This document shows, piece after piece, positions 10,871 to 21,829 of a stretch of 64,000 bases of DNA. Each line of letters begins with the position of its first letter. Position 1 is the stretch's first letter. Below the pieces are notes generated by a model. That model did no database searches. It was given only the letters and a program-made list of their open reading frames with translations, and had not been told where the DNA came from. The position numbers and the translations under genes are program-made. Where the stretch lies: contig WOAB01000041.1 of the NCBI GenBank assembly GCA_027886185.1, positions 3,410,001 through 3,474,000 of the forward strand, written 5' to 3'. This DNA comes from Rheum nobile (Eukaryota > Streptophyta > Magnoliopsida > Caryophyllales > Polygonaceae).

Positions 10871-11507
10871 GTGGAAAAAAAAAGTGTATATAAGGTCTGC
10901 CTTCAATATTCACCTATCAATTAGTAATTTATAACATTGACATTCGGAAATTAAATTAAAATTAAAATTGAACCCCAAAAAATAAAATAAAATAAAATTA
11001 CAACATGGTGAGAACTGAGAAGTCAGAAGAATTAACATAAAGTTGCGACCAAAAGAAGGTATATGTAAGTAAGGCGGAGATTGATGTAGCACATGCAATT
11101 TGGAAAGTAAGAAGCAACCCAAAGCAAACAAAACAAGTCCATGTTTAGTTGTTTGCCCACCAAAATAGCCCACAACCTATGTATAATATGCGTGTTAAAT
11201 AATGTGATTTAACCCAACTTTGTGATATCAAAGTACCCAACAAATTAGGCCAAAGTTTGACCATCCTCAAAGTCAACAAATCCAAAAGTAACCTTCACTT
11301 AATCGACATGTGCTACCTGTAATGTACTATACGTTGTCTTTTATTAATGAACAATACACCAAGCACTTGTAGACTTGGTTAGGCGCAAACTCCTTGTACA
11401 TTATTACATATGAAAGTGTATAAGGAGTTTGCATCAAACGAAACCCATGATTATTCTGAAGCCGAATCTTGTTTCTTACTAACAAAAATGGTGGCTTTAA
11501 AAATCAG
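10871..11507. other. Spacer and probable 3' UTR of the downstream minus-strand gene
   Basis: This AT-rich stretch has no convincing ORF. Its right part, next to the stop at 11508, is expected to be the 3' UTR. A TATA-like GTATATAAGG is present on plus near 10888 with no gene behind it. Confidence 0.4.
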
Positions 11508-13734
11508 TTACAAGACATCAGAGCTTCCGACAAGGTTGAAGAGAAGCTCGTCGAGCAACGCGTTCAGCGTCCATTGCTCTAGCTCAGCCCCGAGCTGGTT
11601 CCTCTGCTCCTCAAACCGACTCCATTGCGCTTCCTTGTCCACTTCTCCTCCAACACATTCCTCGGCTTCTTTCCTGCACCCAAGATTTTCTCTTGGCTCG
11701 GTTGGTTCTTCGTCTATGAGGTCAATCTCGTCTTCGTCTGAGTCCACGGGCTTCACGCCAGCAAGACTCTCCAGCCATTGGATGCTTTCCAGAAGCCTCT
11801 GCTTTGTTCCTGTTTCAGTGTTGATGTAATTTCCAGTATTACGTACGGGACACGAGTAACATGAACTGAAGGGATTGTTACGTACTTTCGACATTGGCCA
11901 AGGATTGATCAAGGGAAGAAGCAGAGTCCTCGTCGTCTCTGAATGGTGAGTGGAGAACCGAAACAGGACTATGCTGCTCTTCTTCATCATCGTCCGAGAT
12001 ACTCTCACTCTGTTATTAACACAAACTTCATCATCATCAGATCAATAAGCTTACCATACCACAATATAATTACAACAACTCTCGACGCATCCTAGCTCTC
12101 TCTTGATTAATTTCAATGAACATTTATATTCATGACACAATATAACTAGAAGGACAGGCGCAATCCAATGACGAAGATACAAGTTTCATCGAAATTAGCT
12201 AGTCACATGATTACTTAGAAGTGTCATACAAAAATCGATAAAGGGAGGGAAAGTTGTTCACAAACGTCGGGTATAATAATAAGACATAGAACAAGAAGCA
12301 ATGTCAAATATTGACAGGGAGTCATGACAAGAACATATAGTTAAGATACGATTGTGAATTAGATAAGACTGCAATAACTTGAAGCTTGTGTAGGAAACCA
12401 TTGTCAATTCATCAAGATGAACCTCAACAATAACGTGCTCACTAAGAGATCAAGAATTGGTTTAATTTTGACAAAGTTTCTACAGTATCTTATGATTAAT
12501 TCCGCCTAAAAATCAAACTCTTGCACAACTATTCAGACTTATTTTTTCTTTTTGTTACTAAGAAACTTGTAAAGACGTAATTACACATTCGAGCGACACC
12601 TATGTGACTTGATATCGCATCTTCAACAATATCTTGAATTTTGGTACAGTACAATTGTACTGTACCTGTTAATGGAATCTAAACATCAATGTAATTACAT
12701 CAACAAATGCAGTTTTTCTGCTATGATCAAAAGGTTAGACTTTTCATTTTTACAACCAAAACGTACTACTTTTTATCTTGAAAAATCGTGTGCTGTTTTC
12801 GTTAACTAGACAGATTGATTTCGAGATATTAATTATAATCGAAGTTTCACCAATCTGCCTTTTTCTATTTACCGAGTTCGATTTGATTAGTTTGCTTAAA
12901 TCTCCATTGTGTTGAAGAAATGACCAAAATAGATAAAGCTTGGTTTGACCTAACTAATGCCGCAGTTCACTAGCTGACAAAGAAGTCAACCAAGACACGT
13001 GGGTGCCCTTCAATTTATTAAACTATTTTTTCAATAGAATCCAAGGGTCATAAAAAGCAGAGCAGATAAATTAATATATATACCCCAACGCAGAGGAACA
13101 CACGGTAGCGTCTCTTTCTTACCTTGGCGGGGCCCACATGATCGTTGCAGCTGCACAGCGCAGTCCCTGTTCCCGCCATCATTGGATCCTCCCCGCCGAC
13201 ATTCCTCTTTTCACCCTCCCGCTTCAGTGAGGGCCCCACCGAAGCGTCAAATCTGGACCGCATATCTGGTGACGCGGAGAAACAATCCAACGGCAACGCC
13301 ATCTCCTCCTCATCAAGGCCGTCGATCAAGTCCCGGAACGATCTCCACCGCAGGATGTCCTTCACCCTAACCTGGACGAAGATTTCCGCATCCTTCTTCT
13401 CCGTCGTCGTCGCCGGCGACGGCTTTTTCTTCGACGATTGAGACTTGACGGAGGTAAGAAGCTTCTGGAGAACGGAGATCGCGGCATCCGCCGCCGACCT
13501 CGACCGGCTCTGCCGCAGCTTCTCCGGCGGCGGACCAGGTCCGGGAGCTCTCGAAGCGCGATGAAGCTTTTCTAGAAGATTCGGAGAGTTGGCGTTGCAA
13601 GAGGGGAAACGAGGGAAGGAATTGAAGCCGGATGAAGAGCAGGAACCGGAATCGTCTACGAGGAGGAAATCCTTGAGCATAAGTGGCCTGGAATTGATCA
13701 GGCGCGGGCTTCTTTGTTTGGAATTGGACGCCAT
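11508..13734 (-). CDS. Plant-specific protein of unknown function, three exons, 345 residues
   Basis: The exons are 13734-13123, 12009-11886 and 11809-11508, with donors G|GTAAGA and A|GTACGT and acceptors ACAG. Phases 0 and 1 join perfectly to the TAA at 11508. The N-terminus (RSPRLINSRPLMLKDFLL) is basic with a MLKDFLL motif. A Ser/Pro-rich linker follows, then an acidic segment (ISDDDEEEQHSPVSVL) and a C-terminal helical part ending ELEQWTLNALLDELLFNLVG. I recall this N-terminal motif and the EEEQ-SPVSVL segment in a family of plant proteins related to TON1-recruiting-motif or DUF4378 proteins, but I cannot confirm that. Intron 1 (12010-13122) is 1.1 kb and AT-rich. The gene looks intact, and its upstream neighbour is a Stowaway MITE. 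Confidence 0.8.
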
Positions 13735-14039
13735 TGTTGTTGGATTGAGAAATTGAGATAGAAAGAGAGAGGAAAGAGTGGAGAAGGAGTGGGTGCAGGT
13801 GAAAAAGGAAAGTAAGATGCTTTCTTGGGCTTCTCTTGAAATACTTGGATTTCATTCATTGGTGTATTTGGTAAAGAAATGACTGATTTGTACTTTTTTT
13901 CGTTATTGTCTTTTGTTTTCATATGGTGAAGAAATTAAGATTTTTGCTATTTAAATTGGATGGAGTATATTTAATTATTTATGCATTAATCCTAGGAACT
14001 CAAACTAATTCCAAAATTTCAGTACTGCCCACCTACCTA

Positions 14040-14286
14040 CTCCCTCAGTCCCTTTTTTTCCATCCTGTTTCGTTTTTATATATTATTTATAGTTGAAGAT
14101 AATTTTTAAAATTTCTTTCAATATATAAACAAAAATATAGTCTAGGGTCTTGTTTGATTCGTATTTTGATAATATTAAAAAATTATAATTTTTATTAATA
14201 TATAATTAAATATATTAATGATATAAAATTCGTCTCGACAAATGTATCATGTCAAATCAAAAAGGAAAAAAAAAGGACGAAAGGAG
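14040..14286. mobile_element. Stowaway-type (Tc1/mariner) MITE, 247 bp
   Basis: The terminal inverted repeats are CTCCCTCAGTCCCTTTTTTT on the left and CTCCTTTCGTCCTTTTTTTT on the complement of the right end. A TA dinucleotide flanks both ends (14038-14039 and 14287-14288). The interior is AT-rich and non-coding, as expected of Stowaway elements in plant gene spacers. Confidence 0.8.
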
Positions 14287-14583
14287 TACCAAGTGATAAT
14301 GATTGTTCAGTAAAAGTAAAAGAAATCATTAAAAACAAACTCAATACTTATATGATGTCACATCTCATTCCATCAAAATTTAGGTGTAAGTTCAGCTACT
14401 TGTGCAGTATCATACTTCATGAATTATGCTTCATGGTATGATTGTCATAATTGTTGAAGATACACAACACAAGAGAGCGTCGTCTGTGGACAAAATGTAC
14501 ATTCGAAGATGACGTTTTAACTTATCCTCCAAGGAAGACAAACAAAACTCAGATCTACACACACAATAAACCCAGCAAGAGAG

Positions 14584-17122
14584 TTAGACATTCAACATCC
14601 GAAGGTAGTCTTCAATTATGGACATAGCCGAAGATCGATAGCCAGAGCCGAAAAGATTGTAGTGATTGAGGTAATGATACAACAAATAGAGGTCCTTCCT
14701 TTTCTCATATCCCGGTTGTTTAGGCATCACCTAGTTGAACACCGTTCAAACACAATAGCAAGCGTAAACAAAAACAAAAACAAAAACTACTGTCAAAGTG
14801 TCTATCATCTTCCTCGGAATCAAATATAATCCATGAATCAAGGAAATGAGAACTACCTCAAAATAGGCACTGTAGAATGACCCTCCAAAGCTGGCGCACC
14901 ATGACATTCCGAATTCTGCCTCATTGTGTCCATCTAAGGCAAGGAGGATACAAATCAATATTGTACCAATTTTTTATGTAGAATTTCCATATGAAAATCT
15001 TTCAATCAATTGTTGAATACTACTTGTAGAATGGGAATATACACTTTCACTTGGAGTTATCAAGATCCGTAATCATGAAAATCTGAAGTCATAACAATGA
15101 GCTAAAGCCTAAAGGAACTAGGACTTACAGTAACAAGCTGGATCAAGGATAACTGGATCGCCATTCTTGTCGTATGTGATATTCCCACTCCACAGATCCC
15201 CATGTAGCAAGCATGGCATAATCACAACATCCTCAAAGAGTGGCCTCAAATTTTTCGCTAGCCGTTGTCCTGACAAACAATAAGTTTCACTATGAAGAAA
15301 GGGAAGAAGGTAATGATAAGGTTATGCTTAAAATTTATAACAAGCTATCCCTATGAATTTTAAGAGTAGGACTCAACTTTGTGACGTCACAGCTGTGTAA
15401 ATTGCAATGCCTAATGCAGACTAAACATCACTCAGTTGGTTCACTTCATAGGAGGCACAGGCCTAAAGTTCTTGCTAACAGAGGGTTTTTAAGCTTAAAC
15501 CATGGGTTTGTGATGTTATATATGATGGTAAAACAGATTAACGAGTCATGAGATGATGATGTAGCAAAATTACCTCTTTCATAAATAGTTGAATCTCCAT
15601 ACTGATCTCTTGCCAACTTCAACTGGTAACCCAGTCTATGCTCTGCATAGAAATCGACCCAATCGGATGTCCAAGTATTCTTCTGCGGAGTACTACATGA
15701 AAATGCTTTCAGATTTAGCCCAAACCGTGACATATGATTAGTTAAACATTGTTCCAAACAATTGGATCAAGGAACACTTTAAAGTTTTAACTGTAATTAG
15801 ATGTATACTTGTGAATTGCCCACAGCTGAGAGTCAAACACAATCTAGCTGGGCAGTAGTAGAATATGATCAATTTTTCAATACCTTCCAATTGTATTATC
15901 AACATCAAAACCAAATCCCTTATCTGATTTCCCATCTTTGTGCATTTCTGCCAACTTCGTCCCTAGTAATGCCTGTAGTTCTATATCAGTCTTGTTGAGA
16001 TTTTTTAATATAAACAGTTAATTACAAAAACACAAAGCAGCAATATAATGTTTACCTGACCGCTTCTAGAAGCCCCAAACTCGATGAATTCCATAATGAT
16101 GTAAGAACCACCTCTAGGGAGAGGTCCAACCTTGACAACTACGGCACTCAGATTTTATGGCTACACATAGAGCAGATGAATTGCGTTACAGCACTTTCTT
16201 ACCTTAAATGGTCTAGGCACACGAATTGTGTTAGTTTCACACATAAGTCTCAAGCCAAGAGCCTCTCCCTCAAACATTGATGGTCCTACACTCCTACACA
16301 AACATAGACATCCATACATGGGATGAACAAACAAAAAATATGCAGCAATGATTCAGGCAAGGAATTTCATACATACCTATTTGTTTTGACAAAGAAAGAA
16401 CCAACATCTGTGTCGTAGCGGTTGGCAAGGTTAATACAGCCACCACCTACAGAAGCTATCCTCTTAATCTCACTGGCTTTCCCTTCTGTGAGGATCCATT
16501 CACGAACCGGATCCTCACTCGTTGCCATAACTGCCCAGCCACACACACTCAAATTAAGCCAGACTAAATAAATGTCACTAATTTGACACAAAAACACTCA
16601 TTTCCCCATCTCAATTGAACAGGCAAAGGTCACATACGGGTCAGGTAAATGTCACACAACAGGCAAATAATTCAGCAAGCTTATGAACTACCCAGTTGTT
16701 GATACTGATAAATTACTAGGGACACTGAAAAGATATCCGGTTTCTGAATCAATTACATAAGACTAAACTCCACAAAGGATAATACCCAGAAAGGCTAAAA
16801 GGTATGATAACTTGGCACCAGCAAATAGTGAAGTTTCAGTGCAAGAAAATGAGCAGCAACTGCAAGGAAGAAGAAGAAGAAGTAGAAGAGAAGCATGGTA
16901 AATTGATGGGGGTTGATCCCGCATCATGGTTCCTAAAATCATATCAAGAATTCAACAAGGAAAGTAAATTTGGTTCAAAATTCAAGCTTGGAAATTGTAA
17001 ATTATTAGAATTGAAGGGGTACCAGAAAAGGGTTTGCGCTTGGAGGAGCGAAGCCGGATGGGGGGAGAGAGATTAATGGCGGGGGAGAGAGAGGGAGAGA
17101 GTAGACCCACCGGCGCCACCAT
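14584..17122 (-). CDS. Protein-ribulosamine/fructosamine 3-kinase, chloroplast-type, nine exons, 330 residues
   Basis: The exons are 17122-17023, 16530-16377, 16293-16203, 16130-16056, 15972-15884, 15692-15574, 15269-15129, 14933-14857 and 14730-14584. All have GT...AG borders and join in frame to the TAA. The kinase phosphorylates ketoamines on glycated proteins so that they break down (deglycation repair). Recognisable parts are GGGCINLANRY, FFVKTNRS (ATP-site Lys), SYIIMEFIEFGASR, the catalytic loop LLHGDLWSGN (HGD...N), the metal-binding VILDPACYYGH and the C-terminal LYHYLNHYNLFGSGY. The first exon supplies a Ser/Pro/Arg-rich start (MVAPVGLLSPSLSP) that suits a transit peptide. Without it, translation could start at the internal ATG 16528. 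No lesion is seen, and length fits the plant family. Confidence 0.95.
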
Positions 17123-18439
17123 TTCTTTATCTGCTTCGCTCCCACTCCACTCCTTTCGTGCTCTGGCTTAACTACAGTACATTCTACAACACAGCGTGCT
17201 ATTCTAGTGTTCACTTCTTCTGGTGTATGATCAAATTCGTTCGGTGTTTGGTTGCTCAAGTTCAATTAGATTGAATTTTCATTTGGATTAATGGATTATT
17301 ATGTTCACATTTGTTTATACAACAACGAAGCCAGGCTAGTCTTGACATATATGTTATGTTTTTGTGACGTAACTATACAGACTTTTTACTTAAATATAAG
17401 TTTTTTTTTATTTGTTATATGGTTTTGTGAGTTATATTTTGGTTTTTGTAAACATACATTTAGTTAAGTTGGTCATTAATGTGTTTATCTATTCGAGGGT
17501 TCATATTTTTGGTATATGATTATAATTTAATTGTATAAGAGAAATTATAATTAATAGTGTATTAGTTTTGTAACCTCTTTAATATTGATTGTAAACAAAT
17601 ATTTATATATTTGTAAATTTCAGTAGCATAAATGAAAAAGTGTGACTACACATATAATAATACAAATATTAATCCACTTAAATAATTTTTTTTTTTGATT
17701 TTCTCTTGAAAATATATCTTTGGATCGTTTAAAACAATATAAGATTATAAAACTACATTTTTTATGTTTATAAATACCTTTTGTTTTTTTATTAAAAAAT
17801 TGATGTTGTCTTTTATGTTTATAAATACCTTATGTTTTTTGATTAAAAAATTAATGTTGTCATTTATGTTTATAAATACCTTTTGTTTTTTGATTAAAAA
17901 ATTACTGTTGTCTTATCTCTCCTTTTATCAAGTTTGTTATACATGTGGAGAGTATAAAATTGTTCATTTTAAAAATTAATCTTTATATAGTAAATTTGTT
18001 ACATACTTATAATATTTTTTGAATAATAAATTATTATTTTTTAAGCTAAATTATTTTTTTCGGCCAATTTTTTTCCCTATCTTCTCTCCGTATTCATAAA
18101 TCCAAAATATATTACAAGAAAAGTAATACTTAATAATTGTTTTTAAAAAATAATTTATAGTAGATGCATCACGTAAATAAGATGTTTGGCCAGATGCTTT
18201 TATATCAATGAATTTAACTATTTTAAAAGGAATATAGATGGTAATTTGCGTTGATAATTTGATTCATTATCCTTCTTTTCTTTCCCAAAAAACATACTTC
18301 TTATCCTCTCATTAACCGATAAAATATAGATAAAAGTAAATTTATATATCAACAAATATAAGACTAAAAAATATCTAATAAATAGGAAAAAGATCACGTG
18401 AGGATGGGTTAGTAGGATAGGAATGAGGATGAATCATGG
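17123..18439. other. AT-rich intergenic region upstream of the kinase gene
   Basis: The first 100 bases after 17122 should hold the kinase promoter and 5' UTR, but no clear TATA box is visible. The rest is very AT-rich with no supported gene. It contains the 51-bp tandem repeat listed separately. Confidence 0.5.
17763..17915. repeat. Three tandem copies of a 51-bp AT-rich unit
   Basis: Each unit begins TATGTTTATAAATACCTT and ends near TGTTGTC. The period is exactly 51, so a short plus-strand frame stays open through it. I treat that frame as a by-product of the repeat, not a gene. Confidence 0.85.
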
Positions 18440-18979
18440 CCACTCATTCTTTTCCCTCTCCATCTAATCCTGGCCGTTCGTTTTTCCCTGTTCCCTGTTT
18501 CGAGAAAACAGATTTGAGGCTGTTCGCTCGTTCGTTTTTCCCTGTTCCATCTCTTTTTCGTGGTAATCCGTTCTTCTTCGTGATAAAACTAATTCTTCTC
18601 TCCACAAACTAATCCGTTCGCTCGTTCTATCGGCCGATCCTTTCCGTCTTGCCGCCGGTGTGCTTTCTCCTCTTCGTGTTTGTTGTTTTCGTTTTATTCT
18701 CATCGTTCTTAGTCGACATGGTTACTCCTTCTACTGATTCAGGTATAGATCTATAATTTGTTATTGATTTGTTTGTTGTTTAGGTATTTAGGTATTTTAG
18801 GTATTTAGGTATGTGCTTTCAACAGAATCTCTCAATTTTTGGGATTTAGGTATGTGCATTTCAACAGAATTTATCAGTTTTTGGGATTTAGGTATGTGCT
18901 TGGTTGAATTTTAGGTATGTGCTTGGTTGAAATTAAGATCTGTGTATTGCAATTTAATCAGATTCAAAATTCACTAAAT

Positions 18980-19185
18980 TCAGTTCCTCATGCACTTTCT
19001 TACTAGTTCATGCATTTTGTCCACTGGTTCATGCACCTTTATTCTTTATTCCATGCACTTTATTTCAGTCAGTGATGCACATAACCTAACCATTGTTGAT
19101 TGTGTGACTATTGCATAAAACTAACTACCTCATGCACTTTACTCCATTTGTTCATGCACCTTTATTCATTGGGTCATGCACTTTC
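18980..19185. repeat. TCATGCAC motif array, segment 1 (intron of the FAR1-like gene)
   Basis: The core (T)CATGCAC recurs about every 20-40 bases, alternating with TTTATTC, TTTACTCC and CTTTC stretches. It is interrupted at 19185 by the LTR element and continues at 27981. Confidence 0.85.
19181..19185. repeat. Target-site duplication ctttc, left copy
   Basis: ctttc precedes the LTR terminus TGTAA and recurs at 27981-27985, just after the right LTR terminus GTTACA. Confidence 0.9.
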
Positions 19186-19440
19186 TGTAATACCCCATAA
19201 TTTTTATAAAGTTAATTTGGGAATTTTTGGATTTTTCTCGAGCACCCGTTTAGTACGTCGGATTTAATTCAGAAAGTTGGAGGCATTCTGTAATGTGCTC
19301 TGTATCTGTAATATTTTTCTCAGTGAAATAAAATACAGACGACGTGCTTCGAATGTTTATACGCGTTCGAGTACGATAATTTTTATCCCGGGTTAATGTC
19401 TTGCTCGTTCAAAAGCTGAATGGGCGGGAAAAGGCAAAAA

Positions 19441-19600
19441 CGGCGACCGCCGTACAGTAACGGCGCCCGCCGTCGCTGGGCCCGAAGTGTCAGGCCGTCG
19501 TCTCCTACTATAGGCTCGCCAGGGCTAGGAACGGCGACCGCCGTAATTACGGTGCCTGCCGCGGCCCGCCGTAGGCAAAGTTGCGGCGCCCGCCGTGATT
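19441..19600. repeat. GC-rich palindrome array upstream of the LTR TATA box
   Basis: Repeated units are of the form ACGGCG-NN-CGCCGT (NN is AC or CC), with arms of six bases that are perfect or nearly so. At least five units lie before the TATA box. The right LTR has the same array from 25171. Confidence 0.85.
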
Positions 19601-19702
19601 ACCCAGAGGTCATTACCCGTTGGTCGTCGGCGAGCTCTGTCGCGCGCCGATTTAGCCCTCCACGTTGCGTCGTAGGCCATCATTGAGCTCCTTCGATCTC
19701 TG

Positions 19703-19712
19703 GCTATAAAAG
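19703..19712 (+). promoter_or_regulatory. LTR core promoter, TATA box
   Basis: GCTATAAAAGGAGAGG lies about 515 bases into the LTR in otherwise GC-rich DNA. The same box is at 25433 in the right LTR and, in the related element, at 30464 and 33353. Confidence 0.75.
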
Positions 19713-19914
19713 GAGAGGCTTGGGGGTCGGATTCGAGCTCAGATCAGAAGCTTCAATTCCTCAAAATTGTCTCACCGGAAAAGCTTGCCCTCGCCGGAGT
19801 TCTTTGGAGTGATCGCCGGTATAGTGTGGTGTTGTTCTAGTGGCCCTTGTGAAGCTTTTGGGTAGCCTTTGAAGGTTAGAACCCAAAGCAAGTCGAAAGG
19901 AGGCCAAGTCGCGT

Positions 19915-19930
19915 GCCATTTGGTGAGTCT
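19915..19930 (+). other. 5' splice-site-like sequence in the LTR leader
   Basis: TTTG|GTGAGTCTTTC (break after 19922) is about 219 bases after the TATA box and 36 bases before the second GC array. The same order and spacing are found in the three other LTR families of this window. A candidate acceptor, TTTTAATCAG|GTTGAG, is at 21970/21971. Confidence 0.45.
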
Positions 19931-19957
19931 TTCTCGCCGTTCTGTTTCTGGGCTCTT

Positions 19958-20036
19958 CACGGCGCCCGCTGTGTTCATGGCGGCGACCGCCGTGATGAAC
20001 ACGGCGCCCGCCGTGATGAACCCGGCGCCCGCCGCC
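19958..20036. repeat. GC-rich palindrome array downstream of the LTR TATA box
   Basis: Four units of the ACGGCG-NN-CGCCGT type are separated by GATGAAC-like spacers of about 6 bases. The right LTR copy at 25689-25767 has lost several arms through C to T changes. Confidence 0.85.
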
Positions 20037-20117
20037 AGAGGGCAGAATGCCTATTTTGGCCTCGGCCTTGGTGGTCGTTGTTCAGGCGTCGTTTCTTTCG
20101 GTTTCTTTCGTCTTTCC

Positions 20118-20148
20118 TTAGATTCGTACTAATTTATGTCGAATCTAA
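20118..20148 (+). other. Conserved stem-loop SL1
   Basis: Arms TTAGATTCG and CGAATCTAA pair perfectly over 9 bp around a 13-nt loop. Counterparts with the G-C pair replaced by A-T are at 30854-30884 and 56790-56820, both also with 13-nt loops. Confidence 0.75.
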
Positions 20149-20400
20149 CTTGGGGTTTCCTTATGGGTCGACTCGAAGGTCGTTGTGCTATCAGAGCTAT
20201 ACCTGTGTCGAGCCCGGAATCCCGTTGTCTCTGCTTTGTTCCAGATCTGCGGACTAAGGCAAGTGGCGGTTCGCTCTTGCTCATCGTTCCATATTTACAT
20301 TAATTATCAGTTGTTTATCTGAGTAATTAATTTGGAATGATTATTGTGTTCATCTGGAAATGGTTTTGTAAGCTGTTTTGGAAAACTGAGTAATAATATA

Positions 20401-20437
20401 ATAATAGGTTGTATATCTGTTAGAACAACGCTATTAT
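20401..20437 (+). other. Conserved stem-loop SL2, copy 1
   Basis: Outer arms ATAATAG/CTATTAT and inner arms GTTGT/ACAAC are separated by one bulged G on the 3' side. The 12-nt loop contains CTGTTAGA. Confidence 0.8.
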
Positions 20438-20531
20438 TAATGATCGCCTTCCGGGCATTTATGTGGATTTATCCAGAACTGTTGTTTTGTTTGGGAACTA
20501 ATTTCATAAATAAACGTGATTAAAGTAATGT

Positions 20532-20570
20532 TATGATAGGTTGTATATCTGCTAGAACAACGCTATCATA
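20532..20570 (+). other. Conserved stem-loop SL2, copy 2
   Basis: Outer arms TATGATAG/CTATCATA (8 bp) and inner arms GTTGT/ACAAC have the same bulged G and 12-nt loop as copy 1. One A-T pair of copy 1 is G-C here, a paired change. Confidence 0.8.
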
Positions 20571-20642
20571 TGTGATGATTACCGTGATGGTATTGTTGTG
20601 AAACTAATCTTAATGCTAGAATAGCATGTGGGTTAATAGGAA

Positions 20643-20793
20643 AACTAATCCAAGTAAGGATTAGTTGTTTCTATTATCTCTATGTTTAAGTTCATTGTCT
20701 GGATGGCTTTAATGTGAATAATTATTATGTTAAACTGTTTAGTTATCACGAGTGTTCGTAGGAACGCTAATCCAAGTAAGGATTAGTCGTTTC
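20643..20793 (+). other. Conserved stem-loop SL3 with a duplicate
   Basis: At 20761-20793 the arms GGAACG+CTAATCC and GGATTAG+CGTTTC pair over 13 bp with one bulged T and a 6-nt loop. At 20643-20666 a 9-bp perfect version (AACTAATCC/GGATTAGTT) precedes it. The constant box CACGAGTGTTCGTAGGA lies just upstream of the second. Confidence 0.7.
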
Positions 20794-20929
20794 TTTATAA
20801 CTTAATGTTCATAGGAACGCTAATCCAAGTATGGATTTGTCGTTTCATTAAATCGTAATACTCCTCGGGTTAATTTCAGGATAATAGTTTAAGGGTCATG
20901 ACCTATGCTTCTTATCCACCTTTAAGGAT

Positions 20930-21210
20930 ATGAAGTGTTTAAGCGCCTTGCTAGCGCCAGTGGATGAGCTTAATAGCAGTCCTGTGTATTAAGCACCTAG
21001 CTAGTGCAATTGAGGTGGACATAACTGTCACCCTGTAAATTAAAGTGTAAGCGCTGTGGCAGTGCAATCTGGGTGAACATAAGATCACCCTGTGTAACAA
21101 TAACTTCCGTTATTCTCGGAATAATATTAAGCCTCGTGTGTGCGTGTGTGTGTGTGTTTGTGTGTTGTATTAATTTGGGTTGACATAATTGTCATCCTGT
21201 GATTTAAACT
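20930..21210 (+). other. Tandem short hairpins in the LTR
   Basis: A run of further short inverted repeats is visible: AGCGCC...AGCGCCA, GCAC...AGTGC, GGTGGACA/TGTCACC, GCGCTG/CAGTGC, GGGTGA/TCACCC and TTGACA/TGTCATCC. They occupy the place held by 61-bp direct repeats in the 30006-35213 element. A TG-rich microsatellite (21134-21167) lies inside. Confidence 0.6.
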
Positions 21211-21809
21211 TTGTGCCGCACTTAATAATATTAATATATTTCAGTAATGTGTGTTTTATAATTAAATAAGATATGTGCCCGAGTGCATATAATTAATAAA
21301 CCTTTGGCGAGTAATGCAGCTAAGTAAATAGTGCAGCTAGGAAAGCTCGTCTCGACTTTGATCATAGTACATTCTCTTTCCGATCTGGAATCGCTATAAG
21401 CGGTGAGGTTGGTCGTGAACCGAAGCATCTTAGTCAGTTTTTTTAAATCATCGTTATGTGGTTCTGTAAGATCCAGACTTGAATGTAGTACACTCTCTTT
21501 CCAATCTAGATTCGCTGTAAGCGGTGAGGTTGGTCGTGAACCGAAGCATCTCTATCAGCTTTTAAATCATTGTTGTTTGATTCTTAACATTCCAGATTTG
21601 TCATAATTTCCTTAAGACTCAATTCCTTTGGAGTCTTCTTTCGGGTCGATTTCTGTGAAGATTAAGTCTTCCAGAATCTTCTCTTGTGCATACCTCTTGT
21701 TTATTCCAGTAGGAGTATGATGGTTGACTATCGTCATCGATTATTATTCGAGAAGCGATGAGTCTAACCTAATACGACTGCTTCGAACCATTCTGCTTTT
21801 TACCCTTGC

Positions 21810-21829
21810 TAGTCTATTCAAGTAGACTA
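21810..21829 (+). other. Conserved stem-loop SL4
   Basis: TAGTCTA/TAGACTA pair perfectly around a 6-nt loop. A nearly invariant block (21861-21887, core CATCCGTTCGATTCGGCAC) follows about 30 bases later in all related LTRs. Confidence 0.75.

Noticed and set aside
17763..17979. 71-codon plus-strand frame with MFINTFCF repeats
   Set aside because: It is open only because a 51-bp AT-rich unit, a multiple of three, is repeated.
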